Positions 36,301 through 43,860 are shown, counted from the first letter of the stretch. The stretch is DNA of 64,000 nt from Antedon mediterranea (GCF_964355755.1 NC_092672.1:24860501-24924500); one strand, 5' to 3'. Program-made: numbers and translations. The notes: a model not told the origin generated them from the sequence alone.

Positions 36301-38137
36301 AGACTTACAGCACCTTGGCAAGTCCAGTTGCACAGCAAATTACCTATTAAACCAACTACATGAACGTCGTTATATCACACCTACTAATATCCGTCTGTTG
36401 TTAGAGGTGGCTGAGATTTCACAGTTGAAAGATGCTGAAGATCTCATAAATCAATATGTTGTAACCAACAAGGTTCCAAACACTGATGAAGATATAAAGT
36501 CAGTTTCACCATATAGGAAACGATTGTGCAAGGCATTGCAGCAATTTGACCCACATAATTTAAATGATGTAATTGCTTACTATGGATTGAACTTATTAAG
36601 TTTACCAACAATTTGGGAATTAGTGTTTCACCTTGAAAGCAATAGAAAATTACTAGAAGAATCAAAAAGAAAGAGGTTGGCTGAGCTTCTTGGACCAATT
36701 GCTGAGAGAATACTATTCAATGGTATGTATGTTGTATCATGTATAAACATCATCTATATATAAATTATGGTTAATTCTGACATAGGCGAGCACAATGCAA
36801 AAACTTCGGTACAAATCTCCGCCTTGGATAACTACCTTATCTATCTGAGACAGGCACTTTCCATCAATCAATACAGTGTCCCTTTAGAAGACGAAAAAAA
36901 AAATCTTGGCCATTAATCATAGCCATTTCAGTTTTTTGTTTATTTTAAAACATACTGCGCGTGTGTGAAGGTACAGTAGTTAAATAATAGGAATTATACT
37001 GCAAATTAATAAAGATCAAATTAAATATACGCCATAAAGAATCAGAATATATTGTGGGGAATAGTATTATAAAATTACATAGGGAGATTTGATGATAAGA
37101 CATTTTTCGAGTGAAATCCCGATAGCTGAGTTTTATTGAGTTTTTGCAGGAATAACTGTAGGCTATCTTCATGTGTCCTGTTAGGACAGAGTTAGCACTT
37201 TTCATATCTATTAGAGGATTTCATTTGATTATAAATGTTACCATATTATTAAAACTAAAAAATTTAACATATATCCCTTGAATAAGCACCTCCCTAAAAT
37301 GACCTCCGCCTCCTCAAAGGGCCCTACCAAACAATAAAAACTATACTTTAAAATGCTATTAATCATCTAAAACACTGTGAAACAAAGTAGTTTAGTTTTA
37401 CGAATGTCAAGCATTTTCAATAATGGTAACCGACAGAAAACGTATAAGGAGAACATTATCATTCCGAGAACCATCGTCTACACTTCCTAGAGGGGGAGCG
37501 AGCGAAGCGAGCTCACTCTCTAGTTTATAACAATTGAAGTTAATTTATGTGATTTCTTACATACACAGTGTGATTATAAATAATGTAAGCCATGTAAAGT
37601 ATATTCAACTATAAATCTCATCATATTTAAATATTGATAGCATAACCTGCATCATTACACCAGAATTGTTAAAAGAGTAAAAATCAATCTCATAATTATA
37701 CTGTAAGACACGTGTAAAGACCATTTGCACTGTACACAATATCTTGTTTGACACAACTTTATCTATGTTTGTTAAAGAGTAATTACTAATTTTTAAGAAC
37801 AGAAAGTTTACACATTCACATTTTGAACACTTTGCTGACATTAAAAGTCTTTTATACTGAAGAAAAAACTTGCCTATCACAAATAGGCCTATGTGCATGG
37901 AAACATGCCCTTAGAAATAAGAGTACCTTTTTGAATGGGCCTGCCTTGCGTATCCATGCAAAAATCTATTAGAAAATATGTATTTTTAAAATTTGTTCCT
38001 ATGTTTTTGTTATAGTTTTGTAAAAAAAAAATGAAAACAAATTTGAATTGAATGTTACCTATGATGACTTAAATGGCCTGTTTCAACTATGATACTATAC
38101 AATAAAAGTTTTTCTAATTTTTTTTTCAGATGAATGA
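3298..38137 (+). CDS. ROCO-family protein: ankyrin repeats, ROC GTPase, COR, tandem death-effector-like domains (5' partial)
   Basis: Large multidomain GTPase of the ROCO family, assembled from 21 exons totalling 2937 nt (978 codons plus stop in the window). Exon phases agree at every junction. Residues counted from the first exon seen: 1-68 two ankyrin repeats; 100-345 ROC GTPase with Walker A GKEGAGKT (135-142), STDGI (159-163), DYAGQ (240-244) and THVDK (330-334); about 346-641 COR dimerisation region; 669-738 a Cys-containing segment (C692, C695, C698, C712); 739-801 a Thr/Ser/Ala linker from repeated mini-exons; about 808-885 and 904-970 two helical death-effector-like bundles. ROCO proteins bind and hydrolyse GTP and dimerise through COR; death folds recruit partners by homotypic contact. 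No kinase or LRR domain is seen. The first exon opens in mid-repeat, so the start and probably more ankyrin exons lie left of the window. The family call is firm; the DED call for the C-terminus is by pattern only. Confidence 0.92.
4193..5266. mobile_element. non-autonomous TIR DNA transposon, about 1.07 kb
   Basis: Ends are inverted repeats of about 40 bp beginning ggccctgttcagacccatgg and continuing with the word gttagaccgttttagcgtac. TAA lies next to or one base from both ends, which would fit a 3-bp target duplication of the PIF/Harbinger type. There is no transposase frame; the inner sequence repeats parts of the TIR. Confidence 0.85.
5694..5826. mobile_element. palindromic foldback MITE
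   Basis: Two arms of about 60 bp (5694-5754 and 5766-5826) are near-perfect reverse complements around a short loop. The arm begins tataagatttgacatccccg with one mismatch between arms. Confidence 0.85.
6301..6376 (+). mobile_element. tRNA-derived SINE head
   Basis: An A box (tggcgcagcggt, 6305-6316) and a B box (gagttcaagatc, 6355-6366) have tRNA-like spacing. The sequence does not fold into a full tRNA acceptor stem, so a SINE 5' end or tRNA pseudogene is likelier than a working tRNA. Its 3' limit is not clear. Confidence 0.55.
7690..7851 (-). pseudogene. remnant of a tyrosine recombinase (DIRS/Crypton-like)
   Basis: A 53-codon fragment reads AVLFKDILRRCGYNKYLFG then LHSIRWVGVTLAANAGV and stops. 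This matches the catalytic HxxR block (GLHSxRxGGATxAANAGV) of eukaryotic xerD-like recombinases from DIRS or Crypton elements. The upstream frame is broken by stops and the second Arg and Tyr regions are missing. Confidence 0.65.
9368..9870 (-). mobile_element. non-LTR retrotransposon RT fragment
   Basis: FQDLSKTFDVVNHDIFKWF and LDWFKRYFTDRNHYFKL match the RT block F.DLSKAFD.V.H..L and LDWF.SYL..R. Further upstream on the same strand, across frame breaks, are VPNHIKC-like and YNTTCHAFLELTNSVNTAF-like segments. The element is decayed. Confidence 0.8.
11262..11345 (+). repeat. dispersed repeat, copy 1
   Basis: Shares about 65 bp (aaaaggatgaattaaaacac ... ggatgcttgttt) with 17612-17690 in the next intron. 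Confidence 0.65.
12218..12395. repeat. degenerate inverted repeat
   Basis: The outer arms (gccatggagtagcgcgccct ... agtcaaaa and ttttgact ... agctgctccatgctg) are imperfect reverse complements around an inner catagaggg / ccctctata pair. Probably a worn foldback MITE. Confidence 0.55.
14110..14250. repeat. 72-bp tandem duplication
   Basis: The segment beginning gcattatggctactcata and ending ttgactattctttttatt occurs twice, at 14110 and 14182. Confidence 0.9.
15887..15991 (+). CDS. ROCO exon 2: ankyrin repeat
   Basis: A 105-nt phase 0-0 exon after tttccag encodes NGNTPLHIHLA..CLINKGASVTSQNK, an ankyrin repeat with a two-residue longer loop. The donor is gtaata. A decayed partial copy of this exon sits 1.4 kb downstream. 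Confidence 0.92.
17326..17417 (+). pseudogene. vestigial copy of the ankyrin exon
   Basis: The 3' two thirds read NPASEIVKCLIKKDSALLTL then LNK before an intact gtaatc donor, matching exon 2 (NPTLEMVTCLINKGASVTSQNK). The 5' third has lost the TPLH core and holds a stop in the matching frame, and no acceptor gives the required phase 0. An old tandem exon duplication that decayed. Confidence 0.7.
17612..17690 (+). repeat. dispersed repeat, copy 2
   Basis: Matches 11262-11345 over agaggatgaactaaaaacac ... acaagaatgcttgttt. Confidence 0.65.
17930..18155. repeat. degenerate tandem repeat of about 20 bp
   Basis: About ten imperfect copies of a unit near cctctcttaagngaccac. No other signal. Confidence 0.65.
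18561..18645 (+). CDS. ROCO exon 3: end of ankyrin region
   Basis: An 85-nt exon (phase 0 to 1) after gtttttag, donor gtaagt. It encodes EGKTPESIVETN followed by a Lys-rich helix, the usual first half of a final ankyrin repeat running into the linker before ROC. Confidence 0.85.
18646..19509. other. ROCO intron holding one MITE
   Basis: The MITE at 18960-19295 takes up over a third of the intron; the rest is AT-rich without other signal. Confidence 0.7.
18960..19295 (+). mobile_element. TTAA-flanked MITE, copy 1
   Basis: Ends are TTAAAGATGTGTCCCCC and GGGGGACAATACATCTTTAA, with TTAA at both borders as for piggyBac-type insertion. Length is 336 bp with no coding capacity. A second copy in reverse orientation lies at 52697-53038. 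Confidence 0.85.
19510..19675 (+). CDS. ROCO exon 4: start of ROC domain with Walker A
   Basis: A 166-nt exon (phase 1 to 2). An amphipathic helix (EIRARGKQAIKIYKEELK) is followed by a beta strand and the P-loop GKEGAGKTS, which binds the GTP phosphates. The donor is gtaaca. Confidence 0.95.
19777..20709. mobile_element. non-autonomous TIR DNA transposon, about 0.93 kb
   Basis: Inverted terminal repeats of about 39 bp begin ttacgcccgtattcttaaac and continue cggactttagtcgtagttcg. It fills most of the intron between ROCO exons 4 and 5. No clear target duplication and no transposase. Confidence 0.87.
21053..21153 (+). CDS. ROCO exon 5: ROC switch I (STDGI)
   Basis: A 101-nt exon (phase 2 to 1) after ataatag, donor gtgaga. 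It carries QSTDGIVTT, the conserved ROC switch I / G2 segment, 19 residues downstream of Walker A as expected. Confidence 0.94.
21509..21577 (+). CDS. ROCO exon 6: ROC helical insert
   Basis: A 69-nt exon (phase 1-1), donor gtaggt. It encodes a charged helix (IELSEQIRSHALGEKVDKRL) between switch I and the G3 strand. Confidence 0.88.
21689..21819 (+). CDS. ROCO exon 7: ROC G3 motif DYAGQ
   Basis: A 131-nt exon (phase 1 to 0). It contains SIWDYAGQLDYY, the DxxG switch II motif typical of ROC domains. The donor is gtatgt. Confidence 0.95.
22528..22770. repeat. 81-bp tandem repeat, three copies
   Basis: Units start at 22528, 22609 and 22690 with gtaagaaattaccacgtgta. The first two are nearly identical and the third has diverged. 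Because 81 is divisible by three, it opens two long - strand frames, which I do not take as genes. Confidence 0.93.
23223..23316. repeat. hairpin-forming inverted repeat, about 94 nt
   Basis: ttgcgcacta pairs with tagtgtgcaa, gtttcat with atgaaac, and gtgat with atcac, leaving a short loop. It could be a small MITE or an RNA hairpin. Confidence 0.55.
23417..23506 (+). CDS. ROCO exon 8: ROC beta strand after G3
   Basis: A 90-nt phase 0-0 exon after ttccag, donor gtaagt. It encodes a hydrophobic strand (SYCVVFNVMDNLDEP) that matches the ROC strand leading to the G4 region. Confidence 0.92.
23618..23806 (+). CDS. ROCO exon 9: ROC G4 motif THVDK
   Basis: A 189-nt phase 0-0 exon. It carries a WIRSIYEH helix and then PPICLVATHVDKL, where THVD replaces NKxD as in other ROC domains and reads the guanine base. 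The donor is gtaaat; a 4.3 kb intron follows. Confidence 0.95.
24355..26212. mobile_element. foldback element with iterated GTCAACTCGGCC ends
   Basis: Arms 24355-24608 and 25862-26212 are reverse complements. The outermost part is a string of 12-17 bp words around gtcaactcggcc, about four on the left and nine on the right. Inner arm words such as acacactgggcctgatcg also pair. The centre (24609-25861) has no transposase; it includes a ggaacgg/ccgttcc-rich patch (25240-25380) that may be another element's end. Confidence 0.85.
26471..27930 (-). mobile_element. non-autonomous Helitron, copy 1
   Basis: Read on the - strand it starts A|TCTATATATAAATTTACG and ends with the hairpin ggtacgcgagcgaagcgagc, gtaccat and CTAG|T. 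TC start, 3' hairpin, CTAG end and A/T target all match Helitrons. It is 1460 bp, has an internal duplication near 27000-27110, and carries no Rep/helicase. Confidence 0.88.
28106..28348 (+). CDS. ROCO exon 10: ROC end / COR start
   Basis: A 243-nt phase 0-0 exon after attgaag, donor gtaaag. It encodes MYMVDNTMKSPEGITKLRRNVG and PVKWVNLQESLQRI, the VDN..LR..P..W..L signature at the ROC-COR boundary. Confidence 0.94.
28537..28731 (+). CDS. ROCO exon 11: COR domain
   Basis: A 195-nt phase 0-0 exon. The segment (AIEYMNDIGIILYSSSNKKL..DLKMMIRMVTKVI) matches the COR winged-helix pattern, where a helix is followed by a G-x-I-L-Y strand. The donor is gtaggt. Confidence 0.93.
28876..29037 (+). CDS. 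ROCO exon 12: COR domain
   Basis: A 162-nt phase 0-0 exon after tatag, donor gtaagt. It encodes LDEEGILEETLLRYLWKHEL then VMKTFGLLFEKSK, again the COR pattern (G-x-L....L..LW). Confidence 0.93.
29137..29424 (+). CDS. ROCO exon 13: C-terminal COR
   Basis: A 288-nt phase 0-0 exon after ccgcag. It opens with NRVFLVPSRM and continues with YLTPTDFLPNAVYNTLVVAF, the strand/helix pair of the second half of COR. The donor is gtatag. Confidence 0.92.
29613..29693 (+). CDS. ROCO exon 14: post-COR strand segment
   Basis: An 81-nt phase 0-0 exon between ttatcag and gtaagg. It encodes LEISHLIKVDGNTTG and continues the mixed alpha/beta segment after COR. Confidence 0.87.
29791..30001 (+). CDS. ROCO exon 15: Cys-containing segment
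   Basis: A 211-nt exon (phase 0 to 1). After a helix it carries YNLCVLCNVCKPAEKPHLH and a further Cys (positions C692, C695, C698, C712 in window numbering). The spacing could bind a metal, but this is inference. The donor is gtaatt. Confidence 0.9.
30222..30260. repeat. short perfect palindrome
   Basis: attgaagaaaattatatata is followed by its reverse complement, an AT-rich cruciform-prone site in the intron after exon 15. Confidence 0.8.
30702..30755 (+). CDS. ROCO exon 16: linker mini-exon 1
   Basis: A 54-nt phase 1-1 exon after tgcatag, donor gtcagt. It encodes DTPDDTTTPLAISSSLSS and is the first of four related mini-exons. Confidence 0.8.
30756..31143. other. intron between linker mini-exons 1 and 2
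   Basis: The last 190 nt are near-identical to the intron before mini-exon 3. Nothing else is seen. Confidence 0.7.
31144..31188 (+). CDS. ROCO exon 17: linker mini-exon 2
   Basis: A 45-nt phase 1-1 exon, DTPPATLLATSSLRT, with donor gtaagt. It shares exon and flanking intron sequence with mini-exons 3 and 4. Confidence 0.82.
31945..32225. repeat. imperfect tandem repeat of about 121 bp
   Basis: The words tctctatgttt, cccactagactagact and gatagcatctg..gatcatgta recur at about 31950, 32062 and 32184. Confidence 0.75.
32226..33342 (-). mobile_element. non-LTR retrotransposon RT fragment
   Basis: Three adjacent - strand frames, separated by frameshifts, give a linker region (NKGGKNCKGFWQTIRGSKF) and the RT start: EDWNLSLIIPIFKHGDKRD, then LNNYRGISLTSCVSKLFNRV and EVQGGFTKDHRCEDHI. 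The fragment is cut off before the YxDD block. Typical of CR1/Jockey-like LINEs. Confidence 0.88.
33603..33659. repeat. perfect 18-bp stem hairpin
   Basis: acgcctgaaggtggcgca and its exact reverse complement flank a 21-nt loop. It is GC-rich compared with its surroundings. Confidence 0.9.
34815..34933 (+). mobile_element. fragment of the Helitron family
   Basis: aaaatataaacgtcgtagtg through tctactctatttagtg matches the inner part of the Helitron at 45701-46902 (around 46470-46585) almost base for base. Confidence 0.75.
35112..35156 (+). CDS. ROCO exon 18: linker mini-exon 3
   Basis: A 45-nt phase 1-1 exon, DTKTATPLSTSSLET, after tgcatag, donor gttagt. About 190 nt of upstream intron is near-identical to that of mini-exon 2, so the unit was duplicated as a block. 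Confidence 0.82.
35312..35362 (+). CDS. ROCO exon 19: linker mini-exon 4
   Basis: DAPIAAPLATSSLGT after tgcatag. It is 45 nt with the donor gtatag at 35357, or 51 nt (adding Gly-Ile) with the stronger gtgagt at 35363. Both keep phase 1. The donor region is itself tandemly repeated. Confidence 0.78.
35340..35455 (+). repeat. 34-bp tandem repeat covering a splice donor
   Basis: The unit ttagggacaggtatag + gtgagtaacattagatca repeats at 35347, 35381 and 35415, with a fourth start at 35449. Each full unit carries the exon end and a gtgagt donor. Confidence 0.92.
35363..36197. other. intron before the death-fold exon
   Basis: Apart from the donor repeat at its start and a short (at) run near 36000, nothing is recognised. 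Confidence 0.6.
36198..36722 (+). CDS. ROCO exon 20: two death-effector-like bundles
   Basis: A 525-nt exon (phase 1-1) after tttgtag. The first bundle has NYLLNQLHERRYITPTNIRL and LLLEVAEISQLKDAEDLI, the helix 4 to helix 6 pattern of a DED. The second has YRKRLCKALQQFDPHNLNDV, TIWELVFHLE and KRLAELLGPI, a more divergent copy of the same fold. Read-through of the donor (gtatgt) would add 12 residues and stop at 36763, a possible alternative end. Confidence 0.9.
36753..37523 (+). mobile_element. non-autonomous Helitron, copy 3
   Basis: Starts A|TCTATATATAAATTATGG and ends with ccgagaaccat, then a hairpin around gagcgaagcgagc and CTAG|T. The pre-terminal gagaaccat word is shared with copies 1 and 2. 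It begins 30 nt after the exon 20 donor. Confidence 0.72.
37524..38129. other. rest of the last ROCO intron
   Basis: AT-rich, ending in a polypyrimidine tract and cag. No other feature. Confidence 0.6.
38130..38137 (+). CDS. ROCO exon 21: last two codons and stop
   Basis: After a strong polypyrimidine tract and cag, the exon completes a GAT codon, adds GAA and stops at TGA. The phase matches exon 20. If this acceptor is used, the rest of the exon is 3' UTR made of minisatellite. Confidence 0.75.
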
Positions 38138-38169
38138 GCAATTCCACTTCTATCCAAGCAGACAATTGA

Positions 38170-40600
38170 AAGAGTACCACAAACATGTGAAAATATCAAG
38201 ACAATACTATTGCCATGCAAGGCAACCGAACGAGTAGGGTATCGTAACCAAAACGAGTATCATTACTATGCAAGACAACTAAACAAGTAGGGTACCGTAA
38301 CCAAAACGAGTATCATTACCATGCGAGAAAACCAAACGAGTAGGGTACCGTAACCAAAACAAATATCATTACCATGCGAGACAACCAAAGGAGTAGGGTA
38401 CCATAACCAAAACGAGTATCATTAATATACGAGACAAACAAACGAGTATGGTACCGTAACCAAAACGAGTAGGGTACCTTAACCAAAACGAGTAGCATTA
38501 CCATGCAAGACAACCAAACAAGTAGGGTACCGTAACCAAAACTATTATCATTACCATGTGAGAAAACCAAACGAGTAGGGTACCATAACCAAAACGAGTA
38601 TCATTACCATGCAAGACAACCAAACGAGTAGGGTACCGAATCATAATGAGTATCATTACCATGCAAGACAACCAAACAAGTAGGGTGCCATAACCAAAAC
38701 GAGTATCATTACCATGCGAGAAAACCAAACGAGTAGGGTACCATAACCAAAACGAGTATCATTACCATGCAAGACAACCAAACGAGTAGGGTACCGAATC
38801 ATAATGAGTATCATTACCATGCAAGACAACCAAACAAGTAGGGTGCCATAACCAAAACGAGTATCATTACCATGCGAGAAAACCAAACGAGTAGGGTACC
38901 ATAACCAAAACGAGTATCATTACCATGCGAGGCAACCAAACAAGTAGGGTACCGTAACCAAAACAAGTATCATTACCATGTGAGACAACCAAACGAGTAT
39001 AGTACCGTAACCAAAACAAGTATCATTACCATGTGAGACAACCAAACAAGTAGGGTACCGTAACCAAAACAAGTATCATTGCCATGCGAGAAAACCAAAC
39101 GAGTAGGGTACCGTAACCAAAACAAGTATCATTACCATGTGAGACAACAAAACGAGTATGGTACCGTAACCAAAACTAGTAGGGTACCTTAACAAAAACG
39201 AGTAGCATTACCATGCAAGACAACCAAATGAGTAGGTTATCGTAACCAAAACGAGTAGGACACAGTAACCAAAACGAGTATCATTACCATGTGAGACAAC
39301 CAAACGAGTATGGTACCACCAAAACGAGTAGGGTACCTTAACCAAAACGAGTAGCATTACCATGCAAGACAACCAAACGAGTAGGTTATCGTAACCAAAA
39401 CGAGTATCATTACCATGCAAGACAACCAAACAAGTAGGGTACCGTAACCAAAACAAGTATCATTACCATGTGAGAAAACCAAACGAGTAGGGTACCGTAA
39501 CCAAAACGAGTATCATTACCATGCAAGACAACCAAACAAGTAGGGTACCGTAACCAAGACAAGTATCATTACCATGTGAGAAAACCAAACGAGTAGGGTA
39601 CCGTAACCAAAACGAGTATCATTACCATGCAAGACAACCAAACAAGTAGGGTACCGTAACCAAAACAAGTATCATTACCATGCAAGACAACGAAACGAGT
39701 AGGGTACCATAACCAAAACAAGTATCATTACCATGCAAGACAACCAAACAAGTAGGGTACCGTAACCAAAACAAGTATCATTACCATGTGAGAAAACCAA
39801 ACGAGTAGGGTACCATAACCAAAACGAGTATCATTAATATACGAGACAAACAAACGAGTAGGTTACCGTAACCAAAACGAGTATCATTAATATACGAGAC
39901 AAACAAACGAGTAGGGTACCGTAACTAAAACGAGTATCATTACCATGCAAGACAACCAAACAAGTAGGGTACCGTAACCAAAACTATTATAATTACCATG
40001 CGAGAAAACCAAACGAGTAGGGTACCGAATCATAATGAGTAACATTACCATGCAAGACAACCAAACAAGTAGGTTACCATAACCAAAACAAATATCATTA
40101 CCATGCGAGAAAACCAAACGAGTATGGTACTGAACCAAAAACGAGTATCAATACCATGCGAGACAACCAAACGAGTATGGTATCGTAACCAAAACGAGTA
40201 GGACACACAGTAACCAAAACGAGTATCATTTCCATGTGAGACAACCAAACGAGTATGGTACCGTAACCAAAACGAGTAGGGTGCCTTAACCAAAACGAGT
40301 AGCATTACCATGCAAGACAACCAAACGAGTAGGTTATCGTAACCAAAACTAGCAGGACACAGTAACCAAAACGAGTATCATTACCATGTGAGACAACCAA
40401 ACGAGTATGGTACCGTAACCAAAACGAGTAGGGTACCTTAACCAAAACGAGTAGCATTACGGTGCAAGACAACCAAACGAGTAGGTTATCGTAACCAAAA
40501 CGAGTAGGACACAGTAACCAAAACAGGTTTCATTACCATGTGAGACAACCAAACGAGTACGACACAGTAACCAAAACAAGTATCATTACCATGCGCGACG
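38170..40600. repeat. 53-bp minisatellite array, probable 3' UTR of the ROCO gene
   Basis: About 46 head-to-tail copies of a 53-bp unit, exact in spacing at 38288, 38341 and 38394. Each unit holds gagtagggtaccgtaacc, then caaaacgagtatcattacc, then atgcaagacaaccaaac. Variant units (ggttatcg, ggacacag, ggtacctt) recur together near 39180, 39330, 40260 and 40430, so there is some higher-order pattern. Because 53 is not a multiple of three, the array opens long spurious frames on the - strand. Confidence 0.97.
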
Positions 40601-40742
40601 TACATGGAAACAGTTGTGTGCACTATTTAAAAGTAAAAGTAACACCTGCAATACCATTAATTACAATTGTATTCATCTTTTCAGATTACGTCCATATGAA
40701 ATCTTTAAAATATTGGCATGTTGCTGCTGATAACTTGACTTG

Positions 40743-40748
40743 AATAAA
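40743..40748 (+). promoter_or_regulatory. candidate polyadenylation signal of the ROCO gene
   Basis: First AATAAA after the stop codon at 38137, followed by T-rich sequence. If it is used, the 3' UTR is about 2.6 kb and mostly minisatellite. A second AATAAA lies near 41330. Confidence 0.45.
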
Positions 40749-42605
40749 ACGTATTTATTAACAATTATGGCGGCAGTACACAGCCACATGAATAGATTGG
40801 AATTTGAAGGCAAAAAAAACATTATTTTTAGATTGATAGTTGAAACCAATCAAACTGTGGTATGTTTGTAAATATCATTCGTTTTGTATATCCTTGTTGT
40901 CCTTTATTATTAGTATAATACAAAATATGTGCATTTCAAATTTCAAACTTATTAACATTCATTTGGAAACAGAATAATGTATACATTATAAATTGTATAT
41001 CATTTTGTATTTTCTTATTTGTATTCATTATTCAGTTAAACATAAGTTTATAAAAACCATTACTTCTTAAGATGAAATACTTACTGTTAATGTTTTTTTT
41101 AAAATATAATTAATCATTGGTGAACACTGGATTCTTGAAGGTCATCATGTGGATGTAAAATTCACATTTCACTGAGCATTCACAACTATTAAGAATAAAT
41201 CTTAGTTACAATAAGAATATTCTGCAATGACAGTCAGTTTTAATGCCAACTTTTTTCACAATTTAATTTTTTTACTGCCATATAATTAAGTTTAGTTTTT
41301 AAATGTTTGTTTTACTTTGTTTTTCTGAATAAAGAAACCTTTATATGTTAGTTTTTAACTGTGTATGATATTCATAAATTAACAACATGTATTTTTATGT
41401 ATAAATTTAATAATCAGCAATTTTTCAAATTATTTTCTTAATGCTAACTCCTTTTCATAACTATGATACCAGTTATTCCGATGTTTACTTTTCAATTCAA
41501 TTTTGTAACCGATATATGGCTAGAAATCCCATTTCTAGCCGTCCAATCTAATGGAATGGTATTGATGCTTTTATACAACATACTTGTTATATAATCTATC
41601 CACATTCTTGTTTTATGTAGTAAATATCATGTTTTTAATTGTTACCGTCTTTTCTTATTTGTTTTTAAGATTGCCAAACTTTGTACGGCTTTGCTATTCT
41701 TTCCATTTAAATATATGTCGGGATTCTATTGTGATACATCTAGTGAATCACACAAATCAATTGGTTACCCACCAATTATGCCCAGTCTCAGCTGAAATAT
41801 GTCCTATGTGTTCACAACCCTTATATATATATATATATAAAAATCAAAAGAAAGTAAAACATGCAAACTAGATTGAAAATGAAAGCCATTTATTATACGA
41901 TTGTACACAGCTAATATGTTATGATACCATATCATATAGGAATCAGTTTATAAAATGTAGTGTTAACTATCTGTCGGTTATTTTATACTCCAAAGCAGAT
42001 GTATTTTGTGATGTAGTTAAATATCTATGGACGTTTTATTACGAAAGGAAAATTATAAAACATATTTTAAATATTTTTATATCACTATTTTGAATTTAAA
42101 GTATCTAATTTACAGTACTAAATTGTTTATATTTGTATGATACAATATTATAAATGAATAAAAGCGGGATGATATTTCCATGAAATATTTTTGAATACCG
42201 TGATAATAATTTGTATATTTTGAGCTTAATTCATTCTAAATCTTTGTCGTTGTAAGAAGAGAACACCTCAAGTATTGCATCCGCGTCTCTTTGGTTGCCG
42301 TTTAAATATCACGTCATCATTCATCATCATTGCCGTTCGTGTTCATTATCATTGTTACTATCGTCATTATTATCAAATCATTCGTCACCATCATTCGAAA
42401 CGGTATATTAATATGCAACATATTTTTTCGGAATTCTGTGGGCAATTTGTACGAATGCGTGTCTTTAAATTATCTCTAGACTTCAAAAGTACATAATTAA
42501 ATGCACCGTGCAGGAATCAGTAACTTCCAGAAAGAGATCCAAATACTTTGAGGAACTGTAAGCACGCCGAAAAAAAAACAACTCATCATGGTGAAGTGAA
42601 CATGA
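40749..42605. other. intergenic stretch; nothing recognised
   Basis: AT-rich sequence between the convergent genes with an (at) run at 41816-41840. Open frames are short and lack family features. Confidence 0.6.
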
Positions 42606-42714
42606 ACAAGGCCAACAGCCATAAGTCGCGTGCTAATACGCATAGTGATACCGGACCGACAGACCGACCGACCGACATAGTGAACTATAGAGTCGCGTCC
42701 ACGCGACTAAAAAT
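42606..42714. repeat. GACCGAC dispersed repeat, copy 1
   Basis: aaggccaacagccataagtc ... a (gacc/gaca)n run ... catagtgaactatagagtcgcgtccacgcgact. The end forms the small palindrome agtcgcgt/acgcgact. Shared with 50205-50307 and 50868-51014. Confidence 0.8.
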
Positions 42715-43860
42715 AGTAGGCAAACATCATGAGTAAAAAATGGTCACGATAACTGGTGTGTAATACAAAATTGCTAAGTTGACCATAAATACAATAATAT
42801 GATAATACGTCATAATCATCGTAACCAACAACATTAAATAGTTAGATTATTCCTCATGAATGCTATAAATAATAAACTGAATGAAGCTACTCTAAATAAA
42901 TATAAAGTTTAGTTTGGAGTTAACCGCTTAATGATGAGACCAGTGAGTTTGCAGAATTTGATAATTACCAACTTAATACAAAAAATAGAAAGACAAAAAA
43001 AAGAAGGTGGTCTATATTGCCAACGGAACTATTATGTGAGACACTTACCGACCACAACAACTGCCCTTTTGAATGCCTTTTGATTAAAGTTACATTACCA
43101 AGAATGTGCAAACTCTTTAGCACCAATCGGTCGAACCATCACAACTTTATTCTTATCTGCTCGACGAATGAGATAAACACTAAGATCATAAATCACAATG
43201 AAGACACAGTTCTACGAGAGTTCGTCAGTTAGATCTTTCGGCCAATGTATACAATGGAGATGATCCTTTTCTCTCGGTAATGTTAATGCCAAAACTAATT
43301 TATATAATTCAATTATGCATGATACTTACAATGGGCATTTCCCAGTGATTACTAGCAGTAAGCGGGTTACAGATAAAACTGACGCACAACATAAGAAAAT
43401 TAGTTAATTAATTAAGTTGCTAAATTTAATTTAAGATAGATTTTAAAAACTGATCAATGGGCCAGACTTCGGAATTTTGTACAAAAAATAATTTAGGTTA
43501 CCAGCATAATTGCCATCAAGAGAACCTCCCCAGTTATATTCATATACTTTTTTTTGTATAATTTGTTCATCATTTTTATATTGTAATTGTATTTCTTTCA
43601 TACGGTCTCGTGGAAGAACACATTTTGTTGTGAACGAGCCTCCGTTTTAAAATAAATATATTGTTATTATTATATATGCCTGGAAAGTACGGAAAAGGTT
43701 TAATATAGCTTGATTTAAAAACATCTAAAGCTGGTCATCCCGACAATTAACCAGTGAGCTTAATAATGGATTTTGCACCAAGTAACTCCAATTATCACGA
43801 ATATGTTGAACAGTACTACTAGTGAAAGATATTTTTTTTGGAGGATTGGAAGAAGTCCAC
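42715..43860. other. intergenic stretch; nothing recognised
   Basis: No coding, RNA or repeat signal that I can support. Confidence 0.5.

Noticed and set aside
38316-40320. Several long - strand frames with repeated MVFSHGNDTRFGYGTLLVW-like sequence
   Set aside because: They are translations of the 53-bp minisatellite. Three units make 159 bp, so frames stay open by arithmetic; no promoter, splice or domain evidence.
38170-40600. Possible CRISPR-like array (regular repeats)
   Set aside because: Repeats are contiguous with no unique spacers, and the host is a eukaryote; this is a minisatellite.
41584-41871. 95-residue + strand frame between the genes
   Set aside because: Codon use and composition look like AT-rich noise; it ends in a TA microsatellite and has no recognisable family.
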